A stretch of 64,000 bases of DNA, taken from assembly GCF_011947225.1 (NCBI RefSeq), contig NZ_JAATVW010000022.1, positions 1-64,000 of the forward strand. The letters are read 5' to 3'. This document shows, piece by piece, positions 33,159-44,762 of this stretch. The translations under genes and the position numbers were made by a program. The notes under the pieces are model-generated. The model had not been told where the DNA came from. It saw nothing but the letters and a program-made list of their open reading frames with translations, and did not search any database. The stretch's first letter is position 1; each line of letters opens with the position of its first letter. The DNA is from Planosporangium flavigriseum. GTDB taxonomy: Bacteria; Actinomycetota; Actinomycetes; Mycobacteriales; Micromonosporaceae.

Positions 33159-33569
33159 CTACCCGATGACGAGGTTCGCCTGCTGGTCGGGCTTGGCGTC
33201 GCCGGAAACCGCACCGTTGCCCGGCTGGTAGCCGACCGCGTCGTGCAGTCGTGAGCGGCGCCGTCCGGCGGCCGGGCGGGCCGGTGGACGCTTGGCCGGC
33301 TGGGCGGGCCGCGGCGCCACGCCGGCGACGATGCCCTCGGCCATGCTGTACAGCAAGGGCAGCGCCCCGGCCACCACGCCGCCGGTGCGGTTGATGTGCT
33401 CGACGCCGGGCTTGATCGCCTCCGCGTGCCCGACGATGGTACGCACGATCTCCGCGCACTCCTCGAGGTTGGTGGCGATCCGGTTGAGCTGGCTGCCGAC
33501 GATGTACAGATAGAAAGCGAGCCCGGCGATCAGCAGGACGATATCGACCACCGACAGGATGACCATCAC
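33159..33569 (-). CDS. small bitopic membrane protein
   Basis: About 136 aa. GTG 33569 (GAGG 8 nt upstream) is preferred to ATG 33566. One N-terminal transmembrane helix (VDIVLLIAGLAFYLYIVG) is followed by a helix with NRIATNLEECAEIVRTIVGH and a long basic, Pro/Ala-rich cytoplasmic tail (RPAQPAKRPPARPAAGRRR). It is the last of five small membrane proteins in the cox operon and 2 nt from the preceding gene. Similar tails and TM positions suggest these are distant paralogues. Function unknown. Confidence 0.7.
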   Translation of the reverse strand: MMVILSVVDIVLLIAGLAFYLYIVGSQLNRIATNLEECAEIVRTIVGHAEAIKPGVEHINRTGGVVAGALPLLYSMAEGIVAGVAPRPAQPAKRPPARPAAGRRRSRLHDAVGYQPGNGAVSGDAKPDQQANLVIG

Positions 33570-33571
33570 GG

Positions 33572-33907
33572 CTACGACCTCACTTTGTCGAGTACGCGGC
33601 CCAGGAACAGGTGGTGCTGCAGGCCCTCGGCGAGAACGGCGTCCACGCGTCGGGCGGTCTCGCCGATCAGCGCGGTGTTCTCGGTGTTGGTCGCGGCGGC
33701 CCGAAGGGTGTCGCGCACCATGACGACGCGCTGGTCGATCCGGCGCACCAGGACGACCAGGATCGTGAGCAGCGCGGCGACCGCGATTACGATGACGAAT
33801 CCGCCGATGATCGCCCCCCACCACAGGCCATGCTGAGTCGCGGTCAGCGCCAATTCCAGCGAAGCATGCGGAGCGGAATCAGCGAGTACTGCGGACGTGG
33901 CTTGCAT
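33572..33907 (-). CDS. small bitopic membrane protein
   Basis: A 111-aa protein with a single strong transmembrane segment (WGAIIGGFVIVIAVAALLTI) after an exposed 30-residue N-terminus, then RRIDQRVVMVRDTLRAAATN and a helix ending FLGRVLDKVRS. The DTLRAAATNTENTALI helix matches the DSLTESVHNTAALKEL helix of the next protein, supporting common descent. It is spaced 2 nt from both neighbours in the cox operon. Function unknown. Confidence 0.7.
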   Translation of the reverse strand: MQATSAVLADSAPHASLELALTATQHGLWWGAIIGGFVIVIAVAALLTILVVLVRRIDQRVVMVRDTLRAAATNTENTALIGETARRVDAVLAEGLQHHLFLGRVLDKVRS

Positions 33908-33909
33908 GG

Positions 33910-34179
33910 TCAGCCTCCTAGCCGGGTGCGTCCGCGGTTGAGTCCCGCGACGATGACCTCGGCATGGTTCATCGTCGTGTTCAGCTCTTTGAGAGCCGCG
34001 GTGTTGTGCACCGATTCGGTGAGAGAGTCGTTGATCATCTTGGCTTCCTTGCCGATCGACGCAGCCAGTACGAGGATCGGCACCACGAGGGCGACGACCA
34101 CCAACACGACGACGATCGTGATCGTGTAGCCGACGATCCAGCCGGTGGTGCCGTTGTCCGTTGCCGCGAGTGCGATCAT
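33910..34179 (-). CDS. small bitopic membrane protein
   Basis: An 89-aa protein from ATG 34179; 12 more upstream residues are not needed and would overlap the DUF1059 gene spacing. One transmembrane helix (ITIVVVLVVVALVVPILVLA) is followed by IGKEAKMINDSLTESVHNTA and a helix ending in NRGRTRLGG. It is the same plan as the two genes that follow it. Function unknown. Confidence 0.7.
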   Translation of the reverse strand: MIALAATDNGTTGWIVGYTITIVVVLVVVALVVPILVLAASIGKEAKMINDSLTESVHNTAALKELNTTMNHAEVIVAGLNRGRTRLGG

Positions 34180-34183
34180 GGAT

Positions 34184-34375
34184 TCACCCCGTCTTTGCCG
34201 TGGATGGGATCTCACGGATGGTGTTGTCCTTGAGGAACTGCACCAGCGACTTGGTGGGCTTGGGGATGCGGTGTCTGGCTGCCACGTGCCGGGCCACTTC
34301 GATCATCAGTGCGTCTTCATCGGGCGCCGTGAAGCTGGTCCGGCATACCGGGCTGCCGCATCGGAACTCGTACAT
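34184..34375 (-). CDS. DUF1059 family protein
   Basis: A 63-aa protein beginning YEFRCGSPVCRTSFTAPDED, then ALMIEVARHVAARH. This is the DUF1059 pattern: two Cys close together, a T-x-E/D-D-E loop and a helix with two His, probably a small zinc- or iron-binding fold. It sits among membrane protein genes of the cox operon. It could serve metal handling for CO dehydrogenase assembly (inference). Confidence 0.8.
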   Translation of the reverse strand: MYEFRCGSPVCRTSFTAPDEDALMIEVARHVAARHRIPKPTKSLVQFLKDNTIREIPSTAKTG

Positions 34376-34393
34376 CGTCGGCTCCTCCCGCTT

Positions 34394-34621
34394 TCAGACC
34401 GATTCGCAGAAGTCGCGGACCGGCTTCAGGTTCGCGTTGACCGAGGGCAGTACCTCCGGGACCGTCCGGGTCTGATGGGCGACGACCCACACGCCCACGA
34501 TGACGGTGCCGAGGGTCTGCCGGATGGCCTTGAGGTGGAAGATGACCCGCAGCAGACCGATCGCTGCGGCAAGCACGATCAGCGCGGTGATGACCAGGGT
34601 CACCCAGGCGGCTGCCGGCAT
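34394..34621 (-). CDS. small bitopic membrane protein
   Basis: A 75-aa protein with one transmembrane helix (VTLVITALIVLAAAIGLL), then HLKAIRQTLGTVIVGVW and a helix ending VNANLKPVRDFCESV. It is the same layout as the other four small membrane proteins of this operon. Function unknown. Confidence 0.7.
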   Translation of the reverse strand: MPAAAWVTLVITALIVLAAAIGLLRVIFHLKAIRQTLGTVIVGVWVVAHQTRTVPEVLPSVNANLKPVRDFCESV

Positions 34622-34640
34622 GTCGACGCTCCTCTCTACT

Positions 34641-34904
34641 TCAGCTCTGCTCGGGCAGGAGCTTCGCGACGGAACCCGCGTACCGCGTCGCGCCGACGGC
34701 CACGTCGCGGATGGTGCGGTCGGTGACGGCCAGCATCTCCGGTACGTCGTCGAGCTCGCCGGTAAGGGCGACGCCCCCGGCGAGGATCTCGTCGGTGGCC
34801 CCGCGGATCCGCTCCAGCGCCGCGAGTACGCGGTTGAGCAGTGCGACGAGTACGGGGACCACGACGAGCAACAGAACCGCGTCGCCGATCCACCACAGCA
34901 TCAT
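34641..34904 (-). CDS. small bitopic membrane protein
   Basis: An 87-aa protein with an N-terminal transmembrane helix (GDAVLLLVVVPVLVALLNR), then LAALERIRGATDEILAGG and a helix ending SVAKLLPEQS. It follows coxG by 12 nt and is the first of the five small membrane proteins. Function unknown. Confidence 0.7.
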   Translation of the reverse strand: MMLWWIGDAVLLLVVVPVLVALLNRVLAALERIRGATDEILAGGVALTGELDDVPEMLAVTDRTIRDVAVGATRYAGSVAKLLPEQS

Positions 34905-34916
34905 CAGTGGTCCTCC

Positions 34917-35501
34917 TCAACTCGGGTTGGGCTGGTAGGGCAGGAAGAACCGCCGCAGCACCCGTCCGAGCGCCATCCGCATCGCCCGCAGCGCTATGGC
35001 GAAGCCGCTGGCCGACTTGGCGGAGTCGACCTGGTCCGGCGACAGGCCGCGGTCGATGGCGTCGATGCGGGTCTGCATGTTGGTCGCGAAGTCGCGCATC
35101 AGCACGGCGGTGACGTCGGAGATCATGCCGCGGCCGTACTGGGCGGCGGCCCCGGACAGTTGCAGATCCTGGGCCACGTCCACCCTCGTACCGCCGCGCG
35201 CGGGGACCAGGGTCGCGGTGACCAGCATGGCGGCCTGGCCCCGGCCCTTCTCGTCGGATCCGACGGCGTCGACGACGATGCGTTTGGCCGCGTCGTCTCG
35301 CTCCTTGATCTGCGCGGTCCCGGCGAACTGCAGCCTGACCGGTCCCATCCGGACAGCGACAGTGCCGAGGTACTTGTCGCCGCCGAGGTCCTGGGTCAGC
35401 TCCGCACCGGGCAGGCACGCGGCGACCTGGGGAATGTCGTCGAAGAACCGCCAAACCTTGTCGACGGGTTGGGCTACCTCGAAACCGCTCTTGATCAGCA
35501 T
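34917..35501 (-). CDS. coxG: CoxG family protein (SRPBCC fold)
   Basis: A 194-aa protein. The SRPBCC start reads SGFEVAQPVDKVWRFFDDIP and then VAACLPGAELTQ, the CoxG hallmark, followed by strands GTVAVRMGPVRLQFAGTAQI. The last 45 residues are an amphipathic, basic helix (ALRAMRMALGRVLRRFFLPY). In CO-oxidising bacteria CoxG helps anchor CO dehydrogenase to the cytoplasmic membrane. Its ATG shares one base with the stop of the XdhC-YHS gene (TGATG). The five following membrane-protein genes may extend the anchoring machinery (inference). Confidence 0.9.
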   Translation of the reverse strand: MLIKSGFEVAQPVDKVWRFFDDIPQVAACLPGAELTQDLGGDKYLGTVAVRMGPVRLQFAGTAQIKERDDAAKRIVVDAVGSDEKGRGQAAMLVTATLVPARGGTRVDVAQDLQLSGAAAQYGRGMISDVTAVLMRDFATNMQTRIDAIDRGLSPDQVDSAKSASGFAIALRAMRMALGRVLRRFFLPYQPNPS

Positions 35502-36469
35502 CAGGCCTCCTGCGTGCTGAGGTAGGCGTGCGGGTCCTTCGCGAAGGCGTCACGGCAGCCGACGCAGCAGAAGTGGTACGTGACTCCGTCGTACGCGTAC
35601 GGGTGACTCGACGGGTCGGCGCGGACTGTCATGCCGCAGACCAGATCGCGGGCTTCGGTCGCCACGGTGGTACCGGCGGCCGCCGGCGCGGCTTCGGGCG
35701 CGAGCCCGCCCGAGGCGCGCAGCTGTACCAGCTGTGCGAGGACCGCCACGGCGATCTCACGGTGCGAGGTGGGGCCGAGGTCCAGCCCTACCGGTACGTG
35801 GACCCGGTCGAGCAGGTTCCGGGGTAATCCACGGTCGGCGAGGTAGCCGAGGACTGCCTCGCCGCGTTTGTGGGAGGCGACCAGCCCGACGAACGCGGGG
35901 TACGCCGACACCGCCTGTTCGATCGCGTCCTCGTCACCGTGGCCCTGGGTGGCGACCACGACGATGGAGCGGGCGTCCAGGTCGGTGGCGGAGAAATCCG
36001 GTCCGTCCCGGACATCCGCCCGCCACCCGAGGGCCCGCGCGAGATCGACGAGCGTGTGGACCATCGGCGAGCGGCCGACGATCGTGAGGTGTGGGGTCGA
36101 GATCACGGGTTCGATGTAGACCTGCAACGCGCCCTCGCTCTGACAGGAGATCGGGACCGCCACCATGCCCTCCGGTACGGCTCCGCCGAACTGGTCGCTC
36201 GCGCCGAGTAGCAGCAGTTTCGGCTTCCGCTCGGCGATCACCCGCTGGGCTTCGCGTACCACCGCGGGCTCGGCGCAGGCGCCGCCGATCCAGCCGTGGA
36301 GCTGCCCGGCCGCGGTGATGAGCGCCCGCGAGCCGGTGTGCCCGGAGGACGGGCCCTGGCGCCACACCACCGTCGCGAGCGCGAACTCCTCTCCGCGCCG
36401 CGACAGCTCACCGGCCAGGTCGAGCATGTCCCGGCCGTCGATCGGAGGGTCCATCGGTTCTCGGTTCAT
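35501..36469 (-). CDS. XdhC/CoxI-like protein fused to a YHS domain
   Basis: A 322-aa fusion. The N-terminal XdhC domain has ALATVVWRQGPSSGHTGSRA and WIGGACAEPAVVREAQR, including the conserved GGAC cysteine, and is followed by the Rossmann domain (HLTIVGRSPMVHTLVDLARAL, SHKRGEAVLGYL and GLDLGPTSHREIAVAVLAQL). The C-terminal 55 residues form a YHS domain: VCGMTVRADPSSHPYAYDGV then YHFCCVGCRDAFAKDP, with a Cys set suited to bind a metal such as copper. CO dehydrogenase needs copper and sulfur beside molybdenum, so this fusion may join cofactor insertion to copper supply (inference). It is coupled to coxL1 and coxG by one-base overlaps. Confidence 0.88.
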   Translation of the reverse strand: MNREPMDPPIDGRDMLDLAGELSRRGEEFALATVVWRQGPSSGHTGSRALITAAGQLHGWIGGACAEPAVVREAQRVIAERKPKLLLLGASDQFGGAVPEGMVAVPISCQSEGALQVYIEPVISTPHLTIVGRSPMVHTLVDLARALGWRADVRDGPDFSATDLDARSIVVVATQGHGDEDAIEQAVSAYPAFVGLVASHKRGEAVLGYLADRGLPRNLLDRVHVPVGLDLGPTSHREIAVAVLAQLVQLRASGGLAPEAAPAAAGTTVATEARDLVCGMTVRADPSSHPYAYDGVTYHFCCVGCRDAFAKDPHAYLSTQEA

Positions 36470-38856
36470 CAGTCGTCCGTCCTGACCGGTGGCGCCCCGG
36501 ACACGTCGTGGCGCTGGGTCAGCGCCTCGTACACCCGGTCCGGCAGCAACGGCATGTCGATGTTGCGGACGCCGGTGTCCCTGATCGCGTCCATCACCGC
36601 GTTAACGAAGGCGGCCGGGCCGCCGACGGTGGCGCACTCGCCGACGCCTTTGGCGCCGATCGGGTGGTGCGGGGACGGCGTGACGACCTCGTGCAGCTCG
36701 TAGCCGGGGGTCTCCCAGGCGGTGGGTAGCAGGTAGTCCATGTAGTTCGATCCCACGCAGTTGCCCTGGGCGTCGAAGGTGATGAACTGCATGCTGGCCA
36801 TGGCGTACGCCTCGGTGAGGCCGCCCATGATCTGCCCTTCGACGATCATGGGGTTGATCCGGACGCCGCAGTCGTCGACCGCGACCACCCGCAGCACGTC
36901 CCAGACGCCGGTCTGCGGATCCACCTCGACGGTCACGATGTAGCAAGCGAATGGCCAGGTGAGGTTGGGCGGGTCGTAGTAGGCGACGTTCTCCAGGCCG
37001 GGCTCCATGCCGTCGGGCATGTTGCTGTACGCGGCCGCCGCGCACTCCTGGATGGTGACGCCTTGGCCCGGCGCGCTGCGGACGTAGAAACGGCCAAGCT
37101 CCCACTCGATGTCCTCTTCGGAGACCTCGAGCAGGTGGGCGGCGAGCTTGCGGGCCTTCGCCCGTATCTTGCGCGCCACCATCGAGACGGCCGCCCCGGC
37201 GACCGGGGTGCTGCGCGAGGCGTAGGTACCCATCCCGAAGGGCGCGGTGTCGGTGTCGCCCTCCTCGACGGTGATGTCCTCGGCCGGGATGCCCAGCTCG
37301 TGGGCGACGATCTGGGCCCACGTCGTCTCGTGCCCCTGGCCCTGGCTCTTGGCACCGGTGCGCAGGATCGCCTTGCCGGTCATGTGCACGCGCAGTTCGG
37401 CGGAGTCGAACATCTTGATGCCGAGGATGTCGTACTCGCGGCTGTTGCCGGCGCCCAGCGGCTCGGTCATCGTTGAGATGCCGATGCCGAGCAGGCGTCC
37501 CCGCTGCTTCGCCTCCTCCTTCTGTTTGAGGAAGCCCTGATACCCGATCGCTTCCAGCCCGACGTCGAGGCACTTGCCGTACTGGCCGGAGTCGGTGAGG
37601 AAGCCGAACGGGGTGCGGTGCGGGAAGTCGTGGTCGCGCACGAAGTTGCGGCGCCGGAACTCGGCCTGGTCCATGCCGAGGTCGTCGGCGGCGGCCTGCA
37701 TCATCCGTTCCTGGAAATACATCGCCTCGGTGACCCGGAACGAACAGCGGTACGCGACGCCGCCGGGCGCCTTGTTGGTGTAGACGCCGCGGTTGACCAG
37801 ATGCGCCGCGGGAATGTCATAGCAGGCGAAGGCCGAGTGCAGCAGCCCGATCTTGAACTTGCTCGGCTGGGCGTCGGAGAAGAACGCGCCGTGGTCGGAT
37901 TCAGTCTGCATCCGTACACCGAGGATCTTGCCGTCGTTGCGGAGCGCCATCTCGCCGCGCAGGTAGATGTCGCGTCCGAAGCCGGTGGAGATGAGGTTGC
38001 CGGTCTTGTCCTCGATCCACTTGACCGGCCGTTCCAGCAGGATGGACGCGAGGATCGACGCGACGTAGCCCGGGTACACCGGCACCTTGTTGCCGAAGCC
38101 ACCGCCGAGGTCCGGCGACACGATGCGGATCATGTGCTCGGGCAGCTCCGCGACGAGCGCCACCGCGGCGCGGATGATGTGGGGCGCCTGCGTGGTCATG
38201 TAGACCGTCAGCTTGGACGTCGACCGGTCGAAGTCGGCGATCGAACCGCAGCACTCGAGCGGGGACGGGTGCGAGCGGGGATAGTGCAACTCAAGCGTCG
38301 ACACCACGTCCGCCTGCGCGAAGGCCCGATCGGTGCCTTCCTTGTCGCCGACCTCCCAGTCGAAGACGACGTTGTCGGGCTGGTTCTCCTTGTCGTCACG
38401 GATCAACGGCGCATCCTCGGCCAACGCCTGGGCGGGGTTGACGATCACCGGTAGCGGCTCGTACTCGACGACGATCGCCTCACACGCGTCCTTGGCGATG
38501 TACGGGTCGTCGGCGATCACGCAGGCGACCTCCTGGCCCTGGAAGCGCACCTTGTCCGTGGCCAGGACCGCCTGCGTGTCATAGGACAGTGTCGGCATCC
38601 AGGCCAGGTTGCGGGAGGCCATCATCTCGCCGGTGAGGACGAGCCTGACACCGGGTACCTGCCAGGCCTTGCTGACGTCGATCGAGGTGATCCGGGCGTG
38701 CGCCAGCGGGCTGCGCAGGATCTCCATGTGCAGCATGTCGGGCAGGACGATGTCATCGACGTAGCGGCCCTTACCGCGGACGAAGCGGTTGTCCTCGACG
38801 CGCCTGCGGCTCGCGCCCAGCCCGCCGATCTTGATCTCGTCCCGTGCCTGCGTCAC
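36469..38856 (-). CDS. coxL: form I CO dehydrogenase large subunit (copy 1)
   Basis: 795 aa from GTG 38856, chosen for GGGAG 8 nt upstream; longer readings run into coxS in another frame. It is a molybdenum-containing CO-oxidising subunit. The active-site loop VAYRCSFR with Cys371 (equivalent to the Cu-binding Cys388 of Oligotropha) marks true form I CoxL. Other blocks are DLGGGFGNKVPVYPGYVAS, SQGQGHETTWAQI, GMGTYASRS and KGVGECATVGG, where the Glu is the conserved Mo-site base. Gene order is coxM-coxS-coxL on the minus strand. A second full set is encoded divergently. Confidence 0.95.
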   Translation of the reverse strand: MTQARDEIKIGGLGASRRRVEDNRFVRGKGRYVDDIVLPDMLHMEILRSPLAHARITSIDVSKAWQVPGVRLVLTGEMMASRNLAWMPTLSYDTQAVLATDKVRFQGQEVACVIADDPYIAKDACEAIVVEYEPLPVIVNPAQALAEDAPLIRDDKENQPDNVVFDWEVGDKEGTDRAFAQADVVSTLELHYPRSHPSPLECCGSIADFDRSTSKLTVYMTTQAPHIIRAAVALVAELPEHMIRIVSPDLGGGFGNKVPVYPGYVASILASILLERPVKWIEDKTGNLISTGFGRDIYLRGEMALRNDGKILGVRMQTESDHGAFFSDAQPSKFKIGLLHSAFACYDIPAAHLVNRGVYTNKAPGGVAYRCSFRVTEAMYFQERMMQAAADDLGMDQAEFRRRNFVRDHDFPHRTPFGFLTDSGQYGKCLDVGLEAIGYQGFLKQKEEAKQRGRLLGIGISTMTEPLGAGNSREYDILGIKMFDSAELRVHMTGKAILRTGAKSQGQGHETTWAQIVAHELGIPAEDITVEEGDTDTAPFGMGTYASRSTPVAGAAVSMVARKIRAKARKLAAHLLEVSEEDIEWELGRFYVRSAPGQGVTIQECAAAAYSNMPDGMEPGLENVAYYDPPNLTWPFACYIVTVEVDPQTGVWDVLRVVAVDDCGVRINPMIVEGQIMGGLTEAYAMASMQFITFDAQGNCVGSNYMDYLLPTAWETPGYELHEVVTPSPHHPIGAKGVGECATVGGPAAFVNAVMDAIRDTGVRNIDMPLLPDRVYEALTQRHDVSGAPPVRTDD

Positions 38857-38876
38857 GATGATCGCTCCCGTCTCGC

Positions 38877-39407
<531 letters not shown>

Positions 39408-39408
39408 G

Positions 39409-40284
39409 TCAGGCTGCCCTCTCGGTTGACTCTTTGACGCCGGTCAGGATGCGCACGACGAAGGTGCGGACGATCTGTCGCTTGTACTCGGCGCTTCCCC
39501 GGTGGTCGGTCCTCGGCTGGGCGGCCCGCGCGGCCAGATCGGCGGCGTTGTCGATGCTGTCGCCGGTGAGTTGGCCGCCCGCGAGGGATTGCGCGGCGTC
39601 GCCTGCGTCGATGGTCGAGCCGCCCACGCCGGTCAGCGCGATTCCGGCACGGGTGACAACCGCGCCGGACAACTCGACGGCGACGGCCACGCCCGCGGTG
39701 GCGAAGTCGCCGACCCGCCGCTCCAACTTCAGGTACCCGCCGGCGGCCTGCCCTTTCGGGGCGGGGATCACGGCCTCGACAGCGATTTCGTCGTAGCCGA
39801 GGGTGTTCTGGAATGGGCCGGTGACGAACTGCGTCACCGGGATGCTGCGCCTCCCGTTGGCGCCCTGCGCGACGACATGGCCGCCCAGAGCGGTGACGAC
39901 CGAGGCCCAGTCGCCCTGGGGATCGGCGTGGCACAACGAGCCGACCAGTGTGCCGCGGTTACGCACGATGGGGTCGGCCACGAGCGGAGCGGCCGCCGCC
40001 ATCGTCGGTTGCCGGGCGGGTAGGACCGCCCAGCGTTCCAAGTCGGCATGCCGGCACAGCGCGCCGATACGGATCGTGCCGTCGGGGTCGACCGTGTGGT
40101 GGTCCAGCCCTGGCAGGCCGTTGATGTCGACCAGCAGTTCCGGCGCGGCGAAGCGCAACTTCAGCAACGGCACCAGGCTCTGGCCACCAGCGAGCACCTT
40201 CGCCTCGCCTCCGCCCTCCTGCAGCAGGGCGATCGCCTCGTTGATCGAGCGCGGTGACTCGTAACGGAACCGGGACGGATACAT
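39409..40284 (-). CDS. coxM: CO dehydrogenase medium FAD subunit (copy 1)
   Basis: A 291-aa FAD-binding subunit. FAD motifs are [15 protein letters not shown] (AGGQS) and [20 protein letters not shown] (normally RNRGTIGGS; here TLVGS). The C-terminal CO dehydrogenase flavoprotein domain ends with [18 protein letters not shown]. It donates electrons to the respiratory chain. It starts 21 nt after an 85-aa ORF that opens the operon. Confidence 0.93.
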   Translation of the reverse strand: MYPSRFRYESPRSINEAIALLQEGGGEAKVLAGGQSLVPLLKLRFAAPELLVDINGLPGLDHHTVDPDGTIRIGALCRHADLERWAVLPARQPTMAAAAPLVADPIVRNRGTLVGSLCHADPQGDWASVVTALGGHVVAQGANGRRSIPVTQFVTGPFQNTLGYDEIAVEAVIPAPKGQAAGGYLKLERRVGDFATAGVAVAVELSGAVVTRAGIALTGVGGSTIDAGDAAQSLAGGQLTGDSIDNAADLAARAAQPRTDHRGSAEYKRQIVRTFVVRILTGVKESTERAA

Positions 40285-40305
40285 CCTGCCTCCTGGTCGG
40301 CCGAG

Positions 40306-40563
40306 TTATCTGGGGTGGGACTCAGGTTTCCCGGTCGCCTCGGGATCGGCGACCGCCTGCGGCATGGACTCCGCCTCGGGGTCGGGCCGGGGTTGCTGGT
40401 GCGGCGGCCACGGCCCCTGCACCGGCTGAGCGGCCACCTTGAGGTATTCGACGAGTTGCGGGAAAGCCCACACCGTGGGGCTCTTACCGGTCTTCGGCGC
40501 GTTCTCGATCAGCTCGTACAGTCGCGGGTTGCCCTGGTGATGTCCGCTCGACTCGACCGCCAT
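40306..40563 (-). CDS. hypothetical protein, first gene of cox operon 1
   Basis: An 85-aa protein from ATG 40563 with AAAGGG 8 nt upstream. GNPRLYELIENAPKTGKSPT followed by VWAFPQLVEYLKVAAQPVQG looks folded, and the C-terminal 30 residues are Pro/Glu-rich and probably disordered. I do not recognise a domain. Its start is 94 nt from a cox operator, so it is likely induced together with coxMSL. Confidence 0.65.
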   Translation of the reverse strand: MAVESSGHHQGNPRLYELIENAPKTGKSPTVWAFPQLVEYLKVAAQPVQGPWPPHQQPRPDPEAESMPQAVADPEATGKPESHPR

Positions 40564-40656
40564 GACCGACGCCCTTTCGCTCGAGGGCCCTATGTGCGCT
40601 GTCGTCGGTGGTGCGCGGTCATGGTGCGCGCCATTTACAACCCCCGCAATTGATGA

Positions 40657-40671
40657 TTAAGCAAAGGCTTA
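40657..40671. promoter_or_regulatory. cox operator 2 (faces operon 1)
   Basis: TTAAGCAAAGGCTTA fits TTAAG-N6-CTTA and lies 94 nt from the ATG of the 85-aa gene that starts the minus-strand operon. Read on the minus strand, AAGCCTTTGCTTAA matches cox operator 3 at 13 of 14 positions. Confidence 0.65.
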
Positions 40672-40817
40672 TGTCGCTCCGGCTTCATAGACGGGCGGCT
40701 GCGCGGTGCCTCGCTTCTTCGGCGGGGGCGGGGGCCCGGTCGGGGCAGCCAGACGGTCACCGATCGCACCGTGGTGGCTTGCCACGCCGTCGGCACGCGC
40801 CCCGTGACCTGCGGAAT

Positions 40818-40832
40818 CAAGCCATTGCTTAA
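40818..40832. promoter_or_regulatory. cox operator 3 (faces operon 2)
   Basis: CAAGCCATTGCTTAA (reverse complement TTAAG-N6-CTTG) lies 80 nt before the ATG of the plus-strand coxM. Together with operators 1 and 2 it defines a probable binding motif for a regulator of CO oxidation, possibly the LysR protein encoded at 44763-45710 (inference). Confidence 0.65.
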
Positions 40833-40911
40833 GTCATGATTGACAATGTCACGGCCGGGGGTCCCAATGGGGTCCCGGGCAGCGGTCGTACCAGGACGAG
40901 AGGGCGCGGAC

Positions 40912-41790
40912 ATGCAGTTGCCGGCCCCGTTCGACTACGAGCGGGCGACGAGTGTCGACCATGCCATCCAGCTGCTGGATCGGCTCGGCAGCGGCGCACG
41001 CATCGTGGCCGGGGGGCACAGCCTGCTGCCGATGATGAAGCTGCGGCTGGTGAACGTCGAGTACCTGATTGACATCAACGACCTGCACCGCGAGCTCGGC
41101 TACGTCCGGGTCGAGCCGGCGCGCATCCGGATCGGGGCGATGACGCGCCATCGCGAGCTGCTCGACAGCCCTGAACTGCGCCGTTCGCTGCCTATCTTCC
41201 ACGACGCGGAGCGGGCGATTGCCGATCCACTCGTCCGCAACCGGGGCACGATCGGCGGGGCGCTGTGCCAGGCCGACCCCTCCGAGGACCTTTCGGCCGT
41301 GTGCACGACCCTGGACGCGAGCTGCGTGATCCGTGGGCCCGGCGGGGAACGGGTCGTGACGATGGCCGAGTTCTACCGCGGTCCCTACGAGACCGCGGTC
41401 GGCGCCGCCGAGATCCTCACCGAGATCCGCATTCCGCTACGGCCCAACGGTTCCAGCGCCTTCGAGAAGGTGGGGCGCCGGGCGGGCGACTGGCCGATCG
41501 TCTCCTGTGGAGTCGCGGTCTGGCTGGACGGCGCCGTGATCACCGATGCCCGGGTCGGGCTCGCGGCGGTGGGGCCGAACACGACGGGGATCCCCACGGT
41601 CTCGCGGGCGCTGCGCGGGCGGCCGCCGTCGGAGGAACTCTTCGCCGAGGCCGGCGCGATCGCGGCCGCCTGCTGCACTCCGGTCGACGATCAGCGCGGC
41701 AGCGCCGGCTACAAGCGCCACCTCGCAGCCGAGCTGACCCGGCGGGCACTGCGACGAGCGGTTGCCCGCCTCGACGGCCGGGAGTCGTGA
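40912..41790 (+). CDS. coxM: CO dehydrogenase medium FAD subunit (copy 2)
   Basis: 292 aa from ATG 40912 with GAGAGGG upstream. It has IVAGGHSLLPMMKLRLVN (AGGHS) and IADPLVRNRGTIGGALCQAD, the canonical RNRGTIGG FAD motif that copy 1 has altered. It ends with the usual RGSAGYKRHLAAELTRRAL. It starts the plus-strand M-S-L operon and is 2 nt from the next gene. Confidence 0.94.
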   Translation: MQLPAPFDYERATSVDHAIQLLDRLGSGARIVAGGHSLLPMMKLRLVNVEYLIDINDLHRELGYVRVEPARIRIGAMTRHRELLDSPELRRSLPIFHDAERAIADPLVRNRGTIGGALCQADPSEDLSAVCTTLDASCVIRGPGGERVVTMAEFYRGPYETAVGAAEILTEIRIPLRPNGSSAFEKVGRRAGDWPIVSCGVAVWLDGAVITDARVGLAAVGPNTTGIPTVSRALRGRPPSEELFAEAGAIAAACCTPVDDQRGSAGYKRHLAAELTRRALRRAVARLDGRES

Positions 41791-41792
41791 GC

Positions 41793-42286
41793 ATGCAGGT
41801 CACGATGACGGTCAACGGCGCCGAGGCGACCGGTGAGATCGAAGCCCGCCTGCTGCTGGTGCACTTCCTGCGCGATCACCTCAGTCTGACCGGCACGCAC
41901 TGGGGGTGCGACACGAGTAACTGCGGGGCGTGCGCCGTATGGCTCGACGGTGAGCCGGTGAAGTCGTGCACGGTGCTGGCCGCAATGGCCGCGGGTCACG
42001 AGGTGCGCACCGTCGAAGGTCTGGAGCGCTTTGGAGAGCTCGACGCCGTCCAGCGCGGCTTCATGGAGTGCCACGGGCTGCAGTGCGGCTTCTGTACCCC
42101 GGGGATGCTGATGACGGCCCGTGCCCTGCTCGACCGGAATCCGAGCCCGTCGGAGCAGGAGATCCGGGAGGCGATCTCCGGCCAGACCTGTCGCTGCACC
42201 GGCTACGCGACGATCGTACGGTCGGTCCAGTGGGCCGCCGCCGAAGAAGCCGGCACGCGGACGTCCATCGTCGACGACGGTGCGCC

Positions 42287-42290
<4 letters not shown>
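41793..42290 (+). CDS. coxS: CO dehydrogenase small [2Fe-2S] subunit (copy 2)
   Basis: 165 aa from ATG 41793. The cluster ligands are complete: GCDTSNCGACAVWLDG plus the next Cys in VKSCTVL, and [15 protein letters not shown] with TCRCTGYATIVRS. It lies between coxM2 and coxL2 and overlaps coxL2 by 4 nt (ATGA). It lacks the 17-residue N-terminal extension of copy 1. Confidence 0.95.
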
Positions 42291-44722
<2,432 letters not shown>

Positions 44723-44762
44723 CTTCGCCAGTTGCTCATGACCGGGCAGATCCGCGCGCTGC

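Larger units (their letters stand above)
40564..40911. promoter_or_regulatory. divergent control region of the two cox operons
   Basis: This 348-nt non-coding region separates the two CO dehydrogenase operons. AT-rich patches around 40630-40680 and 40815-40860 each contain one copy of a TTAAG-N6-CTTR palindrome, in opposite orientation, and each is 80-94 nt from the first start codon of the operon it faces. The centre is GC-rich. Confidence 0.65.

Noticed and set aside
41966-42286. N-terminal extension of coxL copy 2
   Set aside because: It lies in another frame of coxS; ATG 42287 gives the ATGA overlap and a normal CoxL N-terminus.
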